The position numbers and the translations under genes are program-made. From Lacinutrix sp. (GTDB taxonomy: Bacteria > Bacteroidota > Bacteroidia > Flavobacteriales > Flavobacteriaceae), in NCBI RefSeq assembly GCF_029238095.1, contig NZ_JAQWGS010000027.1, forward strand, positions 235,582 through 299,581: a stretch of DNA of 64,000 bases, written 5' to 3'. The number at the start of each line of letters is the position of its first letter. Position 1 is the first letter of the stretch. The notes below the pieces were generated by a model that worked only from the letters and a program-made list of their open reading frames with translations, was not told the origin of the DNA and did not search any database. Of this stretch, positions 26,542 through 35,496 are shown piece after piece.

Positions 26542-29458
26542 CGATATTTACTATTTTACCTGGTACAACAATTATTTTTTTAGGTGTTCTACCATCTAAT
26601 TGTGCGATGGTTTTTTCGTGAGCCATCACTGCTTTTTCTATATCATCCTTACTTAAATCCATAGGTAACTCAAGCGTAAAGCGCATTTTACCATTAAATG
26701 AAATGGGATAGTTTTTACTGCTTTCTACTAAATGGCTTGCATTAAACTCTGGAAAAGCAACGGTTGAAATTGATCCTGTATTTCCTAATTTACTATATAA
26801 TTCTTCAGCAATATGAGGTGCATAAGGTGAAATTAAAATTAATAAAGGTTCTAAAATAGCTTTACTTGTACACTTTTGTGCTGTGAGTTCGTTTACAGCA
26901 ATCATAAAAGTAGAAACCGACGTGTTAAAAGAGAAATTCTCGATGTCTTCTTGTACTTTTTTTATGGTTTTGTGTAATGTTTTTAAGTTGTCTTTTGTTG
27001 GTGCTGTAGTGTTTACTTTTAAACCATTTTCGCCAACATACAACTTCCATAATTTCTTTAAAAAATTATGCACACCTGTAATTCCTGCAGTATTCCATGG
27101 CTTGTATTGCTCTAAAGGTCCTAAAAACATTTCGTAGAGTCGTAAACTGTCTGCTCCATAATCTTTTACAATGTTATCTGGATTGACAACGTTGTATTTG
27201 GATTTGGACATTTTTTCGACTTCGCGTTTTACTTTAAATATTCCATTTTCTTCCTTTATAAATTCTGCATCAGTATATTCTGCTCTCCAATTTTTGAAAG
27301 CTTCGGTATTTAATTCATCTGAAGCGTTTACAAAAGACACATCACAATGAATTAATCTATGAGTAACTTTTGAAAAATCCTCTTCTGATAATCCTCTGCT
27401 TTTATAGATACCTGTTAACTCAGTCCATTTAGAACTTTCAGAAGTTATATAATTTTGCCCATCAATTAAATTAGAAGACAAATAAATATTTAAACTCTTC
27501 TCATCAAATAAAGCTTCATAAACAAAAGCACTAGTTCCCAAAATCATACCTTGGTTTATCAACTTCTTAAAAGGCTCATCAACGTTTACAAAACCTCTGT
27601 CTTTTAATAGTTTAACCCAAAAACGTGAGTATAATAAATGTCCTGTAGCATGCTCTGCTCCTCCAATATATAAATCTACATTTTCCCAATAATCTAAAGC
27701 GTCTTTGCTTGCAAAAACACCATCTCTATTGGCTGCTTCTTCCATATAACGGAAAAAATACCACGAACTTCCTGCCCAACCAGGCATGGTGTTGAGTTCT
27801 AGAGGAAATACCGTTTCATTATTCACTTTATCGTTGGTAACAACTGTATTTAAATTGGTGTCCCAAGCCCAAACCTCTGCACGACCTAAAGGTGGTTCGC
27901 CTTCTTCGGTTGGTAAATATTTTTCTACTTCTGGTAATTGTATTGGTAAATGTTCTGCAGCAATCATTTGTGGCATACCGTTTACATAATACACTGGAAA
28001 TGGTTCGCCCCAATAACGCTGTCTTGAAAATACAGCATCACGCAATCTGTAGTTGGTTTTACCTTCGCCTTGACCTAATTGCTCTAACTCGTAGATGGCA
28101 CGTTTTGTTGCTCTTTTATAGTTCATTCCGTTTAGGAAATCGCTATTTGCTATCTTAACGTTATCTTTTCCTGTAAAGGCTTCTTCACTTATATCTACAC
28201 CTTCAAAAATAATTGGAATATCTATTCCAAAATGTTTTGCAAAATCGTAATCACGTTGGTCTCCACATGGTACAGCCATTACTGCTCCTGTTCCATAACT
28301 CGCCAAAACATAATCGCCAATCCATATTTGAATGGGTTCTTTTGTAAATGGATGCTCTGCAAATGCTCCTGTAAATACACCAGAGATGGTTTTTACATCT
28401 GCCATACGATCGCGTTCGCTTCGTTTTGCGGTTTTTTCTATGTAGGCATTAACAGCTTCTTTTTGTTCAGGCGTTGTTATTTTAGAAACGAGTTCGTGTT
28501 CTGGTGCTAAAGTCATGAAACTTACTCCAAAAATAGTATCTGGTCTTGTAGTGAAGACTTCTATTGTATCTTCATGAGCATTAACATTAAAAGTTACAGA
28601 TGCTCCAACCGATTTTCCAATCCAATTGCGTTGTGTTTCTTTTAAAGCGTCTGTCCAGTCGATAGTGTCTAAACCTTGTAAAAGTCTTTCGGCATAGGCA
28701 GAAATACGCATACTCCATTGCGTCATTTTCTTACGCACTACAGTATGTCCACCACGTTCTGAAACACCATTTACAATTTCATCGTTTGCTAAAACGGTTC
28801 CTAAAGCAGGACACCAATTCACTTCGGTTTCTGCTAAATAAGTTAATCTGTATTTTAAAAGTATTTCTTGTTGTTTTTCGGTTGAAAAACTATTCCAGTC
28901 TTCAGCTGAAAAAATTTCAATACCATCATCGCAAGCTACATTAACATTGGCATTTCCTTCTGATGAAAAAATCGAAATTAATTCTTCTATAGCTTTAGCT
29001 TTATTATCATCATTGCAATAATACGATTCAAACAACTGAATAAATATCCATTGTGTCCATTTGTAATATTCTGGATTAGAGGTTCTCACTTCTCGAGACC
29101 AATCAAAAGAAAAACCAATTTGATCTAGTTGTCTTCTGTAGGTTTTAATATTAGTTTCGGTTGTAATTGCAGGATGCTGACCTGTTTGTATTGCATACTG
29201 TTCGGCAGGTAATCCAAAGCTATCGTAACCTTGAGGATGCAATACATTAAAACCTTTATGGCGTTTGTAACGCGCATAAATATCGCTGGCTATATAACCT
29301 AATGGATGCCCAACATGTAAGCCTGCTCCAGAAGGATATGGAAACATATCGAGCACGTAATATTTAGGTTTAGTACTGGTATTAGAAGCTTTAAATGTTT
29401 GGTTTTCTGCCCAATATTTTTGCCAATCTTTCTCTATTCTATTAAAATCGTATTGCAT
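26534..29458 (-). CDS. leuS: Leucyl-tRNA synthetase
   Basis: This 974-residue class I enzyme has PSGAGLHVGHPLGY (HIGH motif), a CP1 editing domain and EKMSKSKYN (KMSKS). It charges and proofreads tRNA-Leu. It is about 110 residues longer than the E. coli enzyme: an insertion of about 55 residues follows QLFESYYCNDDN (about residue 140 onward), and the stretch before KMSKS is also longer. To my knowledge both are usual in Bacteroidota. I chose the ATG at 29458 (MQYDFNRIEKDWQKYW); the ATG ten codons upstream lies inside the predicted promoter. Confidence 0.96.
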   Translation of the reverse strand: MQYDFNRIEKDWQKYWAENQTFKASNTSTKPKYYVLDMFPYPSGAGLHVGHPLGYIASDIYARYKRHKGFNVLHPQGYDSFGLPAEQYAIQTGQHPAITTETNIKTYRRQLDQIGFSFDWSREVRTSNPEYYKWTQWIFIQLFESYYCNDDNKAKAIEELISIFSSEGNANVNVACDDGIEIFSAEDWNSFSTEKQQEILLKYRLTYLAETEVNWCPALGTVLANDEIVNGVSERGGHTVVRKKMTQWSMRISAYAERLLQGLDTIDWTDALKETQRNWIGKSVGASVTFNVNAHEDTIEVFTTRPDTIFGVSFMTLAPEHELVSKITTPEQKEAVNAYIEKTAKRSERDRMADVKTISGVFTGAFAEHPFTKEPIQIWIGDYVLASYGTGAVMAVPCGDQRDYDFAKHFGIDIPIIFEGVDISEEAFTGKDNVKIANSDFLNGMNYKRATKRAIYELEQLGQGEGKTNYRLRDAVFSRQRYWGEPFPVYYVNGMPQMIAAEHLPIQLPEVEKYLPTEEGEPPLGRAEVWAWDTNLNTVVTNDKVNNETVFPLELNTMPGWAGSSWYFFRYMEEAANRDGVFASKDALDYWENVDLYIGGAEHATGHLLYSRFWVKLLKDRGFVNVDEPFKKLINQGMILGTSAFVYEALFDEKSLNIYLSSNLIDGQNYITSESSKWTELTGIYKSRGLSEEDFSKVTHRLIHCDVSFVNASDELNTEAFKNWRAEYTDAEFIKEENGIFKVKREVEKMSKSKYNVVNPDNIVKDYGADSLRLYEMFLGPLEQYKPWNTAGITGVHNFLKKLWKLYVGENGLKVNTTAPTKDNLKTLHKTIKKVQEDIENFSFNTSVSTFMIAVNELTAQKCTSKAILEPLLILISPYAPHIAEELYSKLGNTGSISTVAFPEFNASHLVESSKNYPISFNGKMRFTLELPMDLSKDDIEKAVMAHEKTIAQLDGRTPKKIIVVPGKIVNIVG

Positions 29459-29485
29459 GGTCTTGATTTTGCACTTATAAAGCGT

Positions 29486-29493
29486 CAAATTTA
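29486..29493 (-). promoter_or_regulatory. -7 promoter box for leuS
   Basis: The minus strand reads TAAATTTG (TAnnTTTG), 28 bases upstream of the chosen ATG. Its position decides in favour of that start. Confidence 0.6.
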
Positions 29494-29585
29494 AAGGTAT
29501 TACAACAGAATTAAAAGTTTAAACGTTCTAAAGTAGTAATGTTTGAATTCTTTATTATTTTTACAGTGTTAACTAAACTCTTTTT

Positions 29586-30464
29586 ATGAGCTCCTCTTTT
29601 GATAAATACCAAAAACGTCGTTTAATTTCTTCATACTTATCTGTAGTTTTAAGTATTGGACTTGTATTGTTTTTACTAGGTTTATTAGGCCTCTTGGTGT
29701 TAAACGCAAAAAAAGTAGCAGACCACTTTAAAGAACAAGTTACGGTTACCATCTTTTTAAAAGACAATGCAAAAGATGTTGAAATTAAGCAACTTGAAAA
29801 AAGTTTAGCTATGGCAGATTATGTGAAATCTACTGTTTTTGTTTCTAAAGAACAGGCTGCTGAATTTATGAAAGCTGAAAGCGGAGAAGATTTTATGGAT
29901 TTTTTAGGCGAAAATCCGCTTAAAAATTCAATTGACGTTAACTTAAAAGCAGATTTTGTAACCTCAGAAAAACTGCAAATAATAGCAGACGAAGCCACAT
30001 CTAAAAACTTTGTAGAAGACGTTAGCTATGATAATGACTTGGTTAATTTAATGAATGATAATGTTAAAAAAATAAGTTTTTGGGTATTACTACTAAGTGC
30101 CTTGTTTACATTAATTGCTGTGTTGTTAATTAATAGTTCTATTAGATTGGCTGTGTATTCTAAACGTTTTACTATTAAAACCATGCAAATGGTTGGTGCT
30201 ACAAAACGTTTTATAAGAAAACCTTTTATTTTAAGAAGTGTTAAACTTGGTGTTATTGGAGCCATATTAGCGCTTACAGGAATGGCTTTTGTACTTTACT
30301 TTGTAGATAAAACATTCCCTGAATTAGAATTTTTAAACAAGCCAATACTTCTAATTGGTTTATTTGCCTTTATATTTTTACTAGGTATTTTTATTACATG
30401 GATATCAACGTTTTTCGCTACTCAGCGTTTTTTAAACTTAAATACAGATAAGTTATACTACTAA
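29586..30464 (+). CDS. ftsX: Cell-division permease-like protein FtsX
   Basis: The 292-residue protein has the FtsX layout: a cytoplasmic N-terminus, one membrane segment (about residues 20-42), an extracytoplasmic domain of about 130 residues (KEQVTVTIFLKDNAKDVEIK onward), then three membrane segments with the FtsX/MacB-like core FTIKTMQMVGATKRFIRKPF. FtsX works with the ATPase FtsE to activate cell-wall hydrolases at division; no ftsE gene is adjacent. It heads a plus-strand group with DUF3098, uppP and truB. Confidence 0.92.
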   Translation: MSSSFDKYQKRRLISSYLSVVLSIGLVLFLLGLLGLLVLNAKKVADHFKEQVTVTIFLKDNAKDVEIKQLEKSLAMADYVKSTVFVSKEQAAEFMKAESGEDFMDFLGENPLKNSIDVNLKADFVTSEKLQIIADEATSKNFVEDVSYDNDLVNLMNDNVKKISFWVLLLSALFTLIAVLLINSSIRLAVYSKRFTIKTMQMVGATKRFIRKPFILRSVKLGVIGAILALTGMAFVLYFVDKTFPELEFLNKPILLIGLFAFIFLLGIFITWISTFFATQRFLNLNTDKLYY

Positions 30465-30588
30465 ACTTTAACAGCTTTTAACTTTACTGTTAACAATAAT
30501 TAGCAAAGTTTGCTGTTATATTTACATAACAAAAAACCACACTTACTGACTATACCAATACATTTATTCATTATTTAATTTTATTATT

Positions 30589-30732
30589 ATGAAGCGAATA
30601 ACATTTGTATTTATAGGTCTATTAGCAATTACAGCTATTGTAGTGCTATCTCAAAAAGAAATTGAAGACAGAACGGTTAAGATTGCAAAAGCAGATGTGA
30701 AAAAACATCATGTAAAAGGGATTTTTGAATAA
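30589..30732 (+). CDS. Small membrane or secreted protein, 47 residues
   Basis: This short frame has an ATG, a signal-like hydrophobic helix (MKRITFVFIGLLAITAIVV) and a charged tail of about 25 residues containing KIAKADVKKHHVKG. It lies between ftsX and the DUF3098 gene in the same direction, and its basic start plus uninterrupted hydrophobic core favour a real gene. I do not know a function. Confidence 0.55.
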   Translation: MKRITFVFIGLLAITAIVVLSQKEIEDRTVKIAKADVKKHHVKGIFE

Positions 30733-30806
30733 AATTTTAAAGAAATCCGTTACTTTGCAACGAGAAATACGCTAATTTTATAGCATTAAACAAAATCTAC
30801 ATAAAA

Positions 30807-31082
30807 GTGGGAGAACAAAAACGCAAAGAAATCGGTTCAGAAAATAAAGGTGAATTTATTTTTGGAAAACGCAACTATAAATTCATGTTTATTGGCCTAG
30901 CTTTTATTGCTATTGGCTTTATCTTGATGTCTGGTGGCGGAAATGATGATCCTAATGTGTTTAATGAAGATATTTTTCATTGGAGACGCATTCGTCTAGC
31001 TCCAGCTTTAGTACTTATAGGTTTTGGAATCCAAATTTATGCCATATTAACGCGTAAAGAAGATTCTGACCCTAAAAAATAA
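30807..31082 (+). CDS. DUF3098-family membrane protein
   Basis: The 91-residue protein has two membrane segments (about residues 25-43 and 65-83) separated by the conserved SGGGNDDPNVFNEDIFHWRR stretch that defines DUF3098. The start is GTG; no in-frame ATG is available before the conserved KFMFIGLAFIAIGF helix. The family is found in Bacteroidota directly before uppP, as here. Function unknown. Confidence 0.88.
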   Translation: MGEQKRKEIGSENKGEFIFGKRNYKFMFIGLAFIAIGFILMSGGGNDDPNVFNEDIFHWRRIRLAPALVLIGFGIQIYAILTRKEDSDPKK

Positions 31083-31115
31083 CTTCAAACCAGCTTATTG
31101 GTCATTTCATTTTAA

Positions 31116-31123
31116 TATTTTTG
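31116..31123 (+). promoter_or_regulatory. Possible -7 box directly before uppP
   Basis: TATTTTTG (TAnnTTTG) ends four bases before the uppP ATG, with a TTG at 31098-31100 (15-base spacing, shorter than usual). If used, the uppP mRNA would be essentially leaderless. Confidence 0.4.
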
Positions 31124-31127
31124 CCGA

Positions 31128-31922
31128 ATGGACATCATCGACTCAATCATTTTAGGCATTATTCAAGGACTTACAGAATTTCTTCCTGTATCTTCTAGTG
31201 GACATTTAGAATTAGGAAAAGCCATAATTGGTGATCAATCTGTACCAGAAGAAAGTTTATTGTTTACAGTGGTTTTACACTTTGCTACTGCTTTAAGTAC
31301 CATTGTTATTTTTAGAAAAGATATTTTTGAAATACTAAAAGGTTTATTTAAACCAGCAGTAAACGACGACCAGCGTTTCGCAGGTAAAATTATATTATCT
31401 ATGATTCCAGCAGTTTTGGTTGGTCTTTTCTTTGAAGAACAATTAGAGCAATTATTTGGCGGAAACATAATGTTAGTGGGTTGTATGCTTTTAGTAACTG
31501 CTGCACTTTTATTTCTTGCAGATAAAGCAAAAAACACCAATAAAAAAGTTAGTTTTAAAGATGCTCTTATAATTGGTATCTCTCAGGCCATTGCAATGCT
31601 TCCTGGCATTTCTAGAAGTGGTGCTACAATATCTACTTCGGTATTATTAGGTAACGACAAAACAAAAGCCGCACGTTTTTCGTTTTTAATGGTTGTGCCT
31701 CTCATTTTTGGCAAAATTGGTAAAGATGTTCTAGGAGGAGATTTATCTTTCGAAAGCCAAAATATTACTGCATTAGGAGCAGGCTTTGTGGCTGCATTTA
31801 TTTCAGGATTATTTGCATGTACATGGATGATTGCTTTGGTTAAAAAAAGCAAATTATCTTACTTCGCTAATTACTGTGGAGTTGTAGGTTTAATAGCCAT
31901 TATTTTTTCACTTTTAAATTAA
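31128..31922 (+). CDS. uppP: Undecaprenyl-diphosphatase
   Basis: The 264-residue membrane protein has the two UppP motifs: IIQGLTEFLPVSSSGHL near the N-terminus, with the catalytic Glu and Ser/His, and MLPGISRSGATISTSVLLG near residue 160. It removes a phosphate from undecaprenyl diphosphate to recycle the lipid carrier for peptidoglycan and surface glycans, and confers bacitracin resistance when abundant. It lies five bases upstream of truB. Confidence 0.97.
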   Translation: MDIIDSIILGIIQGLTEFLPVSSSGHLELGKAIIGDQSVPEESLLFTVVLHFATALSTIVIFRKDIFEILKGLFKPAVNDDQRFAGKIILSMIPAVLVGLFFEEQLEQLFGGNIMLVGCMLLVTAALLFLADKAKNTNKKVSFKDALIIGISQAIAMLPGISRSGATISTSVLLGNDKTKAARFSFLMVVPLIFGKIGKDVLGGDLSFESQNITALGAGFVAAFISGLFACTWMIALVKKSKLSYFANYCGVVGLIAIIFSLLN

Positions 31923-31926
31923 AATA

Positions 31927-32625
31927 ATGACTGTTGAAGACTACCAAGCTGGACAAGTTTTATTGATAGATAAACCGCTAAACTGGACGTCTTTTCAAGT
32001 AGTAAACAAACTCCGTTGGGAAATACGTCAAGCCTTTAACATTAAAAAAATAAAAGTTGGTCATGCAGGTACCTTAGACCCTTTAGCTACTGGCTTATTG
32101 GTGATTTGCACAGGAAAAATGACCAAGCAGATAGATACTTTTCAAGGTCAAATTAAAGAATATACAGGAACTATTGTTTTAGGCAGTACAACACCATCTT
32201 TCGATTTAGAAACAGAGATAAACGAAAGGTTTCCAACTGAGCATATTTCTAAAGGTTTAATTCACGAAACAACCAAACAATTTATTGGTGAAATAGACCA
32301 ATTCCCACCTGTATTCTCTGCTTTAAAAAAAGATGGAAAACGCTTGTATGAATATGCAAGAGCAGGTGAAGCTGTTGAAGTAAAATCGCGTAAAATCACC
32401 ATTAAAGACTTCGAAATCACTAAAATTGATGCTAATTTGGTTGATTTTAGAGTGGTTTGCAGCAAAGGCACTTACATTCGTTCTCTTGCAAACGACTTTG
32501 GAAAAGCTTTGCATTCTGGTGGACACTTAACTGTTTTAAGGCGAACAAAAATTGGTGATTTTAATGTAAACAAAGCTTTATCAATAGAGCAATTTATAGC
32601 AGCTTTACCTAAAAGAGTAGAATAA
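31927..32625 (+). CDS. truB: tRNA pseudouridine(55) synthase
   Basis: The 232-residue protein has the TruB motif VGHAGTLDPLATGLL with catalytic Asp51, LIDKPLNWTSFQVV at the N-terminus and KGTYIRSLANDFG near residue 185. It makes the universal pseudouridine in the T-loop of tRNA. It is shorter than enzymes with a C-terminal PUA domain, as is common in this phylum. Confidence 0.97.
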   Translation: MTVEDYQAGQVLLIDKPLNWTSFQVVNKLRWEIRQAFNIKKIKVGHAGTLDPLATGLLVICTGKMTKQIDTFQGQIKEYTGTIVLGSTTPSFDLETEINERFPTEHISKGLIHETTKQFIGEIDQFPPVFSALKKDGKRLYEYARAGEAVEVKSRKITIKDFEITKIDANLVDFRVVCSKGTYIRSLANDFGKALHSGGHLTVLRRTKIGDFNVNKALSIEQFIAALPKRVE

Positions 32626-32702
32626 TTACAATGCAACATCTTAAGACATTGGTTTGTACGTATATAATATACTAACAAGACTATTTCATTTTAAAAATTG
32701 CG

Positions 32703-33437
32703 TTGCTTTTGAAACTTAACAATTCACATAAGGCTTTGGTCATCTCTTTATTAATTGCAATAAGCGTCTTGCTTTCGCTTTTTAATTTCTCTATAATAAA
32801 ACAAAATGAAGCTGTTACAGAAACACTTATTGATATTACACCTGAAGATTTATTAAAAGATAATCCTCATAAAGACCTTGAGCTAAAAGATGCTTTTGAA
32901 AAGACAAATAAAGGTTTTAACGATACTAAAGAATATAAGCACTTTGCACAAGCGTTTAAACCAATTGCACCACCAAAAGATTACGACAACCCTAGATTAA
33001 GAAATAGAAAAGAGCATGATTTTAGAGTTAAAAAAGAGTCTGAAATTGAAAACAATTCTAATATTAAAAACGAAGAGCTAACAACATTTAAAAGCGTTAG
33101 TAGTATTTTAAATAAACATAAAAAGGCTTCGCAGCAAACAAACACAGAAGCATCAATAAATAAAAATAGTTCAATAATCTATTCATTAATAGGAAGAAAA
33201 GACACTTACTTACCAATTCCTATCTACTTGTGTGAAACCAATGGAATAATTATAGTAAATATTACTGTAAATGCTAAAGGTGAAGTTATCTCGACAACCA
33301 TTAACTCTTCTTCTAGCTCACCAAATGAGTGCTTACAAAAACATGCTTTGGAGTTTGCTAAAAAGGCACGTTTTGACAGTTCTAGAAAAAGCTCTCAAAT
33401 TGGAACTATTACTTTTAATTTTGAAGGTAAGCTTTAG
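32703..33437 (+). CDS. TonB-like energy-transducer protein
   Basis: The 244-residue protein has an N-terminal membrane anchor (about residues 10-30), a charged, partly proline-containing linker and a C-terminal TonB-like domain with IIIVNITVNAKGEVISTTIN and a cysteine pair (about Cys172 and Cys199), ending RKSSQIGTITFNFEGKL. It may couple inner-membrane proton motive force to TonB-dependent receptors. The start must be a TTG: 32703 is listed, and the TTG at 32709 (MKLNNSHKALVI) is equally plausible. No ATG exists before the anchor. Confidence 0.75.
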   Translation: MLLKLNNSHKALVISLLIAISVLLSLFNFSIIKQNEAVTETLIDITPEDLLKDNPHKDLELKDAFEKTNKGFNDTKEYKHFAQAFKPIAPPKDYDNPRLRNRKEHDFRVKKESEIENNSNIKNEELTTFKSVSSILNKHKKASQQTNTEASINKNSSIIYSLIGRKDTYLPIPIYLCETNGIIIVNITVNAKGEVISTTINSSSSSPNECLQKHALEFAKKARFDSSRKSSQIGTITFNFEGKL

Positions 33438-33477
33438 ATTATATGTCATTCCTATTCATCAAAGAATGATAACCTAT

Positions 33478-34092
33478 TTAGAGTAAACTCACTAAATTGC
33501 TAATAGCGTTTTGTCCCTTATCTTTGTTATACCAACCTTGTAAATCTTCTTTAAACTCTGATGTTAATTTTCCATGTTTTGCTTTATAATCGAGAACCAA
33601 TTTTGTGGCCTCACTTGGTCTTGGTCCAAAAGTATTTACAACTTCGTTAGTAGCATTATCAATTAAAATTAGCTTAGGAATAGATTGACCACCATTAGTT
33701 AAAAATTGATTCATTAAATCTAAGTTTTCATCTCTAAGCACTACTTTAAAATCAATAGTGTTATTTAATTCTGCCACTTTATTAATAACAGGCATAATGT
33801 GTGCTGCATCACCACACCAGCTTTCTGTTAACACTAACCATGTTTGGTTAATGTTGGTTTTAGCAATTTTCTCTTTTACAGCCTCGTCTACTTTTACAGT
33901 TTTATCCCAACGCTTCATTCGCCTATCGTTAAGCATAGTGTAGTTTGCTAAATCTTCGGTTTTTTCGTTTCCAGTGGTAGACTCTTTTACAACCAAATCC
34001 TTAACTAAAGCTCTATAATCTTGATAGCTTATAGCCTTCTTAAGGCTGTCCTTTATAATATTTTGTAAGTTGGTATGTTGTAATTTTTTCAT
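33478..34092 (-). CDS. Thioredoxin-fold protein with a CGDA active site
   Basis: The 204-residue cytoplasmic protein has a thioredoxin-like fold with the segment WLVLTESWCGDAAHIMPVIN. Where thioredoxins have CxxC it has CGDA, so only the first cysteine is present and a dithiol mechanism is not possible; glutaredoxin-like monothiol chemistry or a binding role is possible. The downstream QSIPKLILID supplies the cis-proline region. A perfect palindrome lies upstream, between this gene and the divergent tag gene. Confidence 0.82.
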   Translation of the reverse strand: MKKLQHTNLQNIIKDSLKKAISYQDYRALVKDLVVKESTTGNEKTEDLANYTMLNDRRMKRWDKTVKVDEAVKEKIAKTNINQTWLVLTESWCGDAAHIMPVINKVAELNNTIDFKVVLRDENLDLMNQFLTNGGQSIPKLILIDNATNEVVNTFGPRPSEATKLVLDYKAKHGKLTSEFKEDLQGWYNKDKGQNAISNLVSLL

Positions 34093-34124
34093 AATATAAA
34101 AATACTGTAATTAGTTATTTGTTT

Positions 34125-34142
34125 AAGTAACAGTTGTTACTT
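34125..34142. promoter_or_regulatory. 18-bp perfect palindrome between divergent genes
   Basis: AAGTAACA-GT-TGTTACTT is a perfect 8-bp inverted repeat with a 2-bp centre. It sits about midway between the thioredoxin-like and tag start codons and resembles a dimeric repressor operator. The protein that binds it is unknown. Confidence 0.5.
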
Positions 34143-34196
34143 TAGTAGAAATATTTTTTAATCCTTACAGCATAAAATAGGCATTACATTAAAAAA

Positions 34197-34760
34197 ATGA
34201 CAAAATATAAATGTGGTTGGTGTGTTGGTGATAAATTATACGAAGCTTATCACGATAACGAATGGGGAGTTCCAGTCTATGATGACCATCAGCTATTCGA
34301 ATTTTTAATTCTGGAAACCTTTCAAGCTGGCTTGAGTTGGATTACCATTTTACGTAAACGTGAAAACTTTAGATTAGCTTTCGATTTTTTCGACTACAAA
34401 AAAATAGCCAATTACGATGAAGATAAAAAAGATGAATTGCTTCAAAATGCAGGAATCATTAGAAATAAATTAAAAGTAAATGCTACTATTAGCAATGCGC
34501 AAGCATTTATAAAAATTCAAGAGGAATTTGGTAGCTTTAGCAAATATCTTTGGGCTTTTGTAGATAATAAACCCATAAAAAATAAACTTAAAAACTCTAA
34601 AGATGCTCCTGAAAATACAGTAATTAGCAGGACTTTAAGTAAAGATTTAAAAAAACGAGGCTTTAAATTTGTTGGAAGTACAGTTATGTATGCTTTTATG
34701 CAAGCCACAGGTATGGTAAACGATCATGAAGTAAATTGTTTTAGATATCAAGAGGTTTAA
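34197..34760 (+). CDS. tag: DNA-3-methyladenine glycosylase I
   Basis: The 187-residue protein starts with the Tag signature CGWCVGDKLYEAYHDNEWG, whose Cys6 and His19 are zinc ligands. It has FQAGLSWITILRKRENF with the catalytic-site glutamate region, and the C-terminal zinc ligands in NDHEVNCF. It removes 3-methyladenine from alkylated DNA. It converges on aat, with 12 bases between the stops. Confidence 0.95.
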   Translation: MTKYKCGWCVGDKLYEAYHDNEWGVPVYDDHQLFEFLILETFQAGLSWITILRKRENFRLAFDFFDYKKIANYDEDKKDELLQNAGIIRNKLKVNATISNAQAFIKIQEEFGSFSKYLWAFVDNKPIKNKLKNSKDAPENTVISRTLSKDLKKRGFKFVGSTVMYAFMQATGMVNDHEVNCFRYQEV

Positions 34761-34772
34761 AACGCAAACAAA

Positions 34773-35399
34773 CTACCTTAAATACTCCATAAATTCACTT
34801 CTAGAAATATCTCTAGCTCCTAAACTTTCTAAATGGCTGGTATACACTTGACAATCTATAAGCTTATAGTCTGTATTTTGAATAAAAGTGATGAATGCGG
34901 CTTTACTGGCATTGCTTTTTTTTGCAAACATGCTCTCGCCACAAAACACACCGTTATTTAAGTCTACTCCATAAAAACCACCAACCAATTGTCTGTTTTT
35001 CCATACCTCCACAGATTTAGCATAGCCATGTTCATGCAATTTACAATAGGCATTAATCATGTTTTTAGTTATCCATGTTCCAGCTTGACCATTACGTTTT
35101 GCCTTTGAACATTCTGTAATTACAGACTTAAAGTCTTTATTTATTGTAATTTCAAAATCACAATTTTTAAGACATTGTCTCATGCTTTTTGAAACTTTTA
35201 AATCTGTTGGATAGAGTACAAATCTAGGATTTGGTGACCACCACAAAATAACCTCATCTGCATTAAACCATGGAAAAATTCCGCTTTTATAGGCCAATAC
35301 AAGACGCTCTAAAGATAAATCTCCACCAATAGCAAGTAAACCTTCTTGATCTGCTTCTTGAATGTCAGGAAATACTATGTTTTGATCTAGAATATGCAT
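34773..35399 (-). CDS. aat: Leucyl/phenylalanyl-tRNA--protein transferase
   Basis: The 208-residue protein has the Aat signatures GIFPWFNADEVILWWSPNPR and the GGFYGVDLNNGVFCGESMF segment. The enzyme adds leucine or phenylalanine to the N-terminus of proteins starting with arginine or lysine, marking them for ClpAP through ClpS. Length is normal. A terminator-like hairpin lies 16 bases upstream of its start, so it probably has its own promoter in this short gap; I did not find a clear box. Confidence 0.95.
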   Translation of the reverse strand: MHILDQNIVFPDIQEADQEGLLAIGGDLSLERLVLAYKSGIFPWFNADEVILWWSPNPRFVLYPTDLKVSKSMRQCLKNCDFEITINKDFKSVITECSKAKRNGQAGTWITKNMINAYCKLHEHGYAKSVEVWKNRQLVGGFYGVDLNNGVFCGESMFAKKSNASKAAFITFIQNTDYKLIDCQVYTSHLESLGARDISRSEFMEYLR

Positions 35400-35414
35400 G
35401 CTGTTGCTAAAATA

Positions 35415-35456
35415 AAAAAAACGGTAATAACAAATTTATGTCATTACCGTTTTTTA
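35415..35456 (-). terminator. Terminator between DUF3127 and aat
   Basis: AAAAAACGGTAAT and ATTACCGTTTTTT are complementary around a 14-base loop, with T-runs on both strands. A small CTGCA-TCATG-TGCAG hairpin lies at 35462-35478. Confidence 0.8.
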
Positions 35457-35496
35457 TTGATTCTGCATCATGTGCAGAGTTAAAAACAGTTTACTT

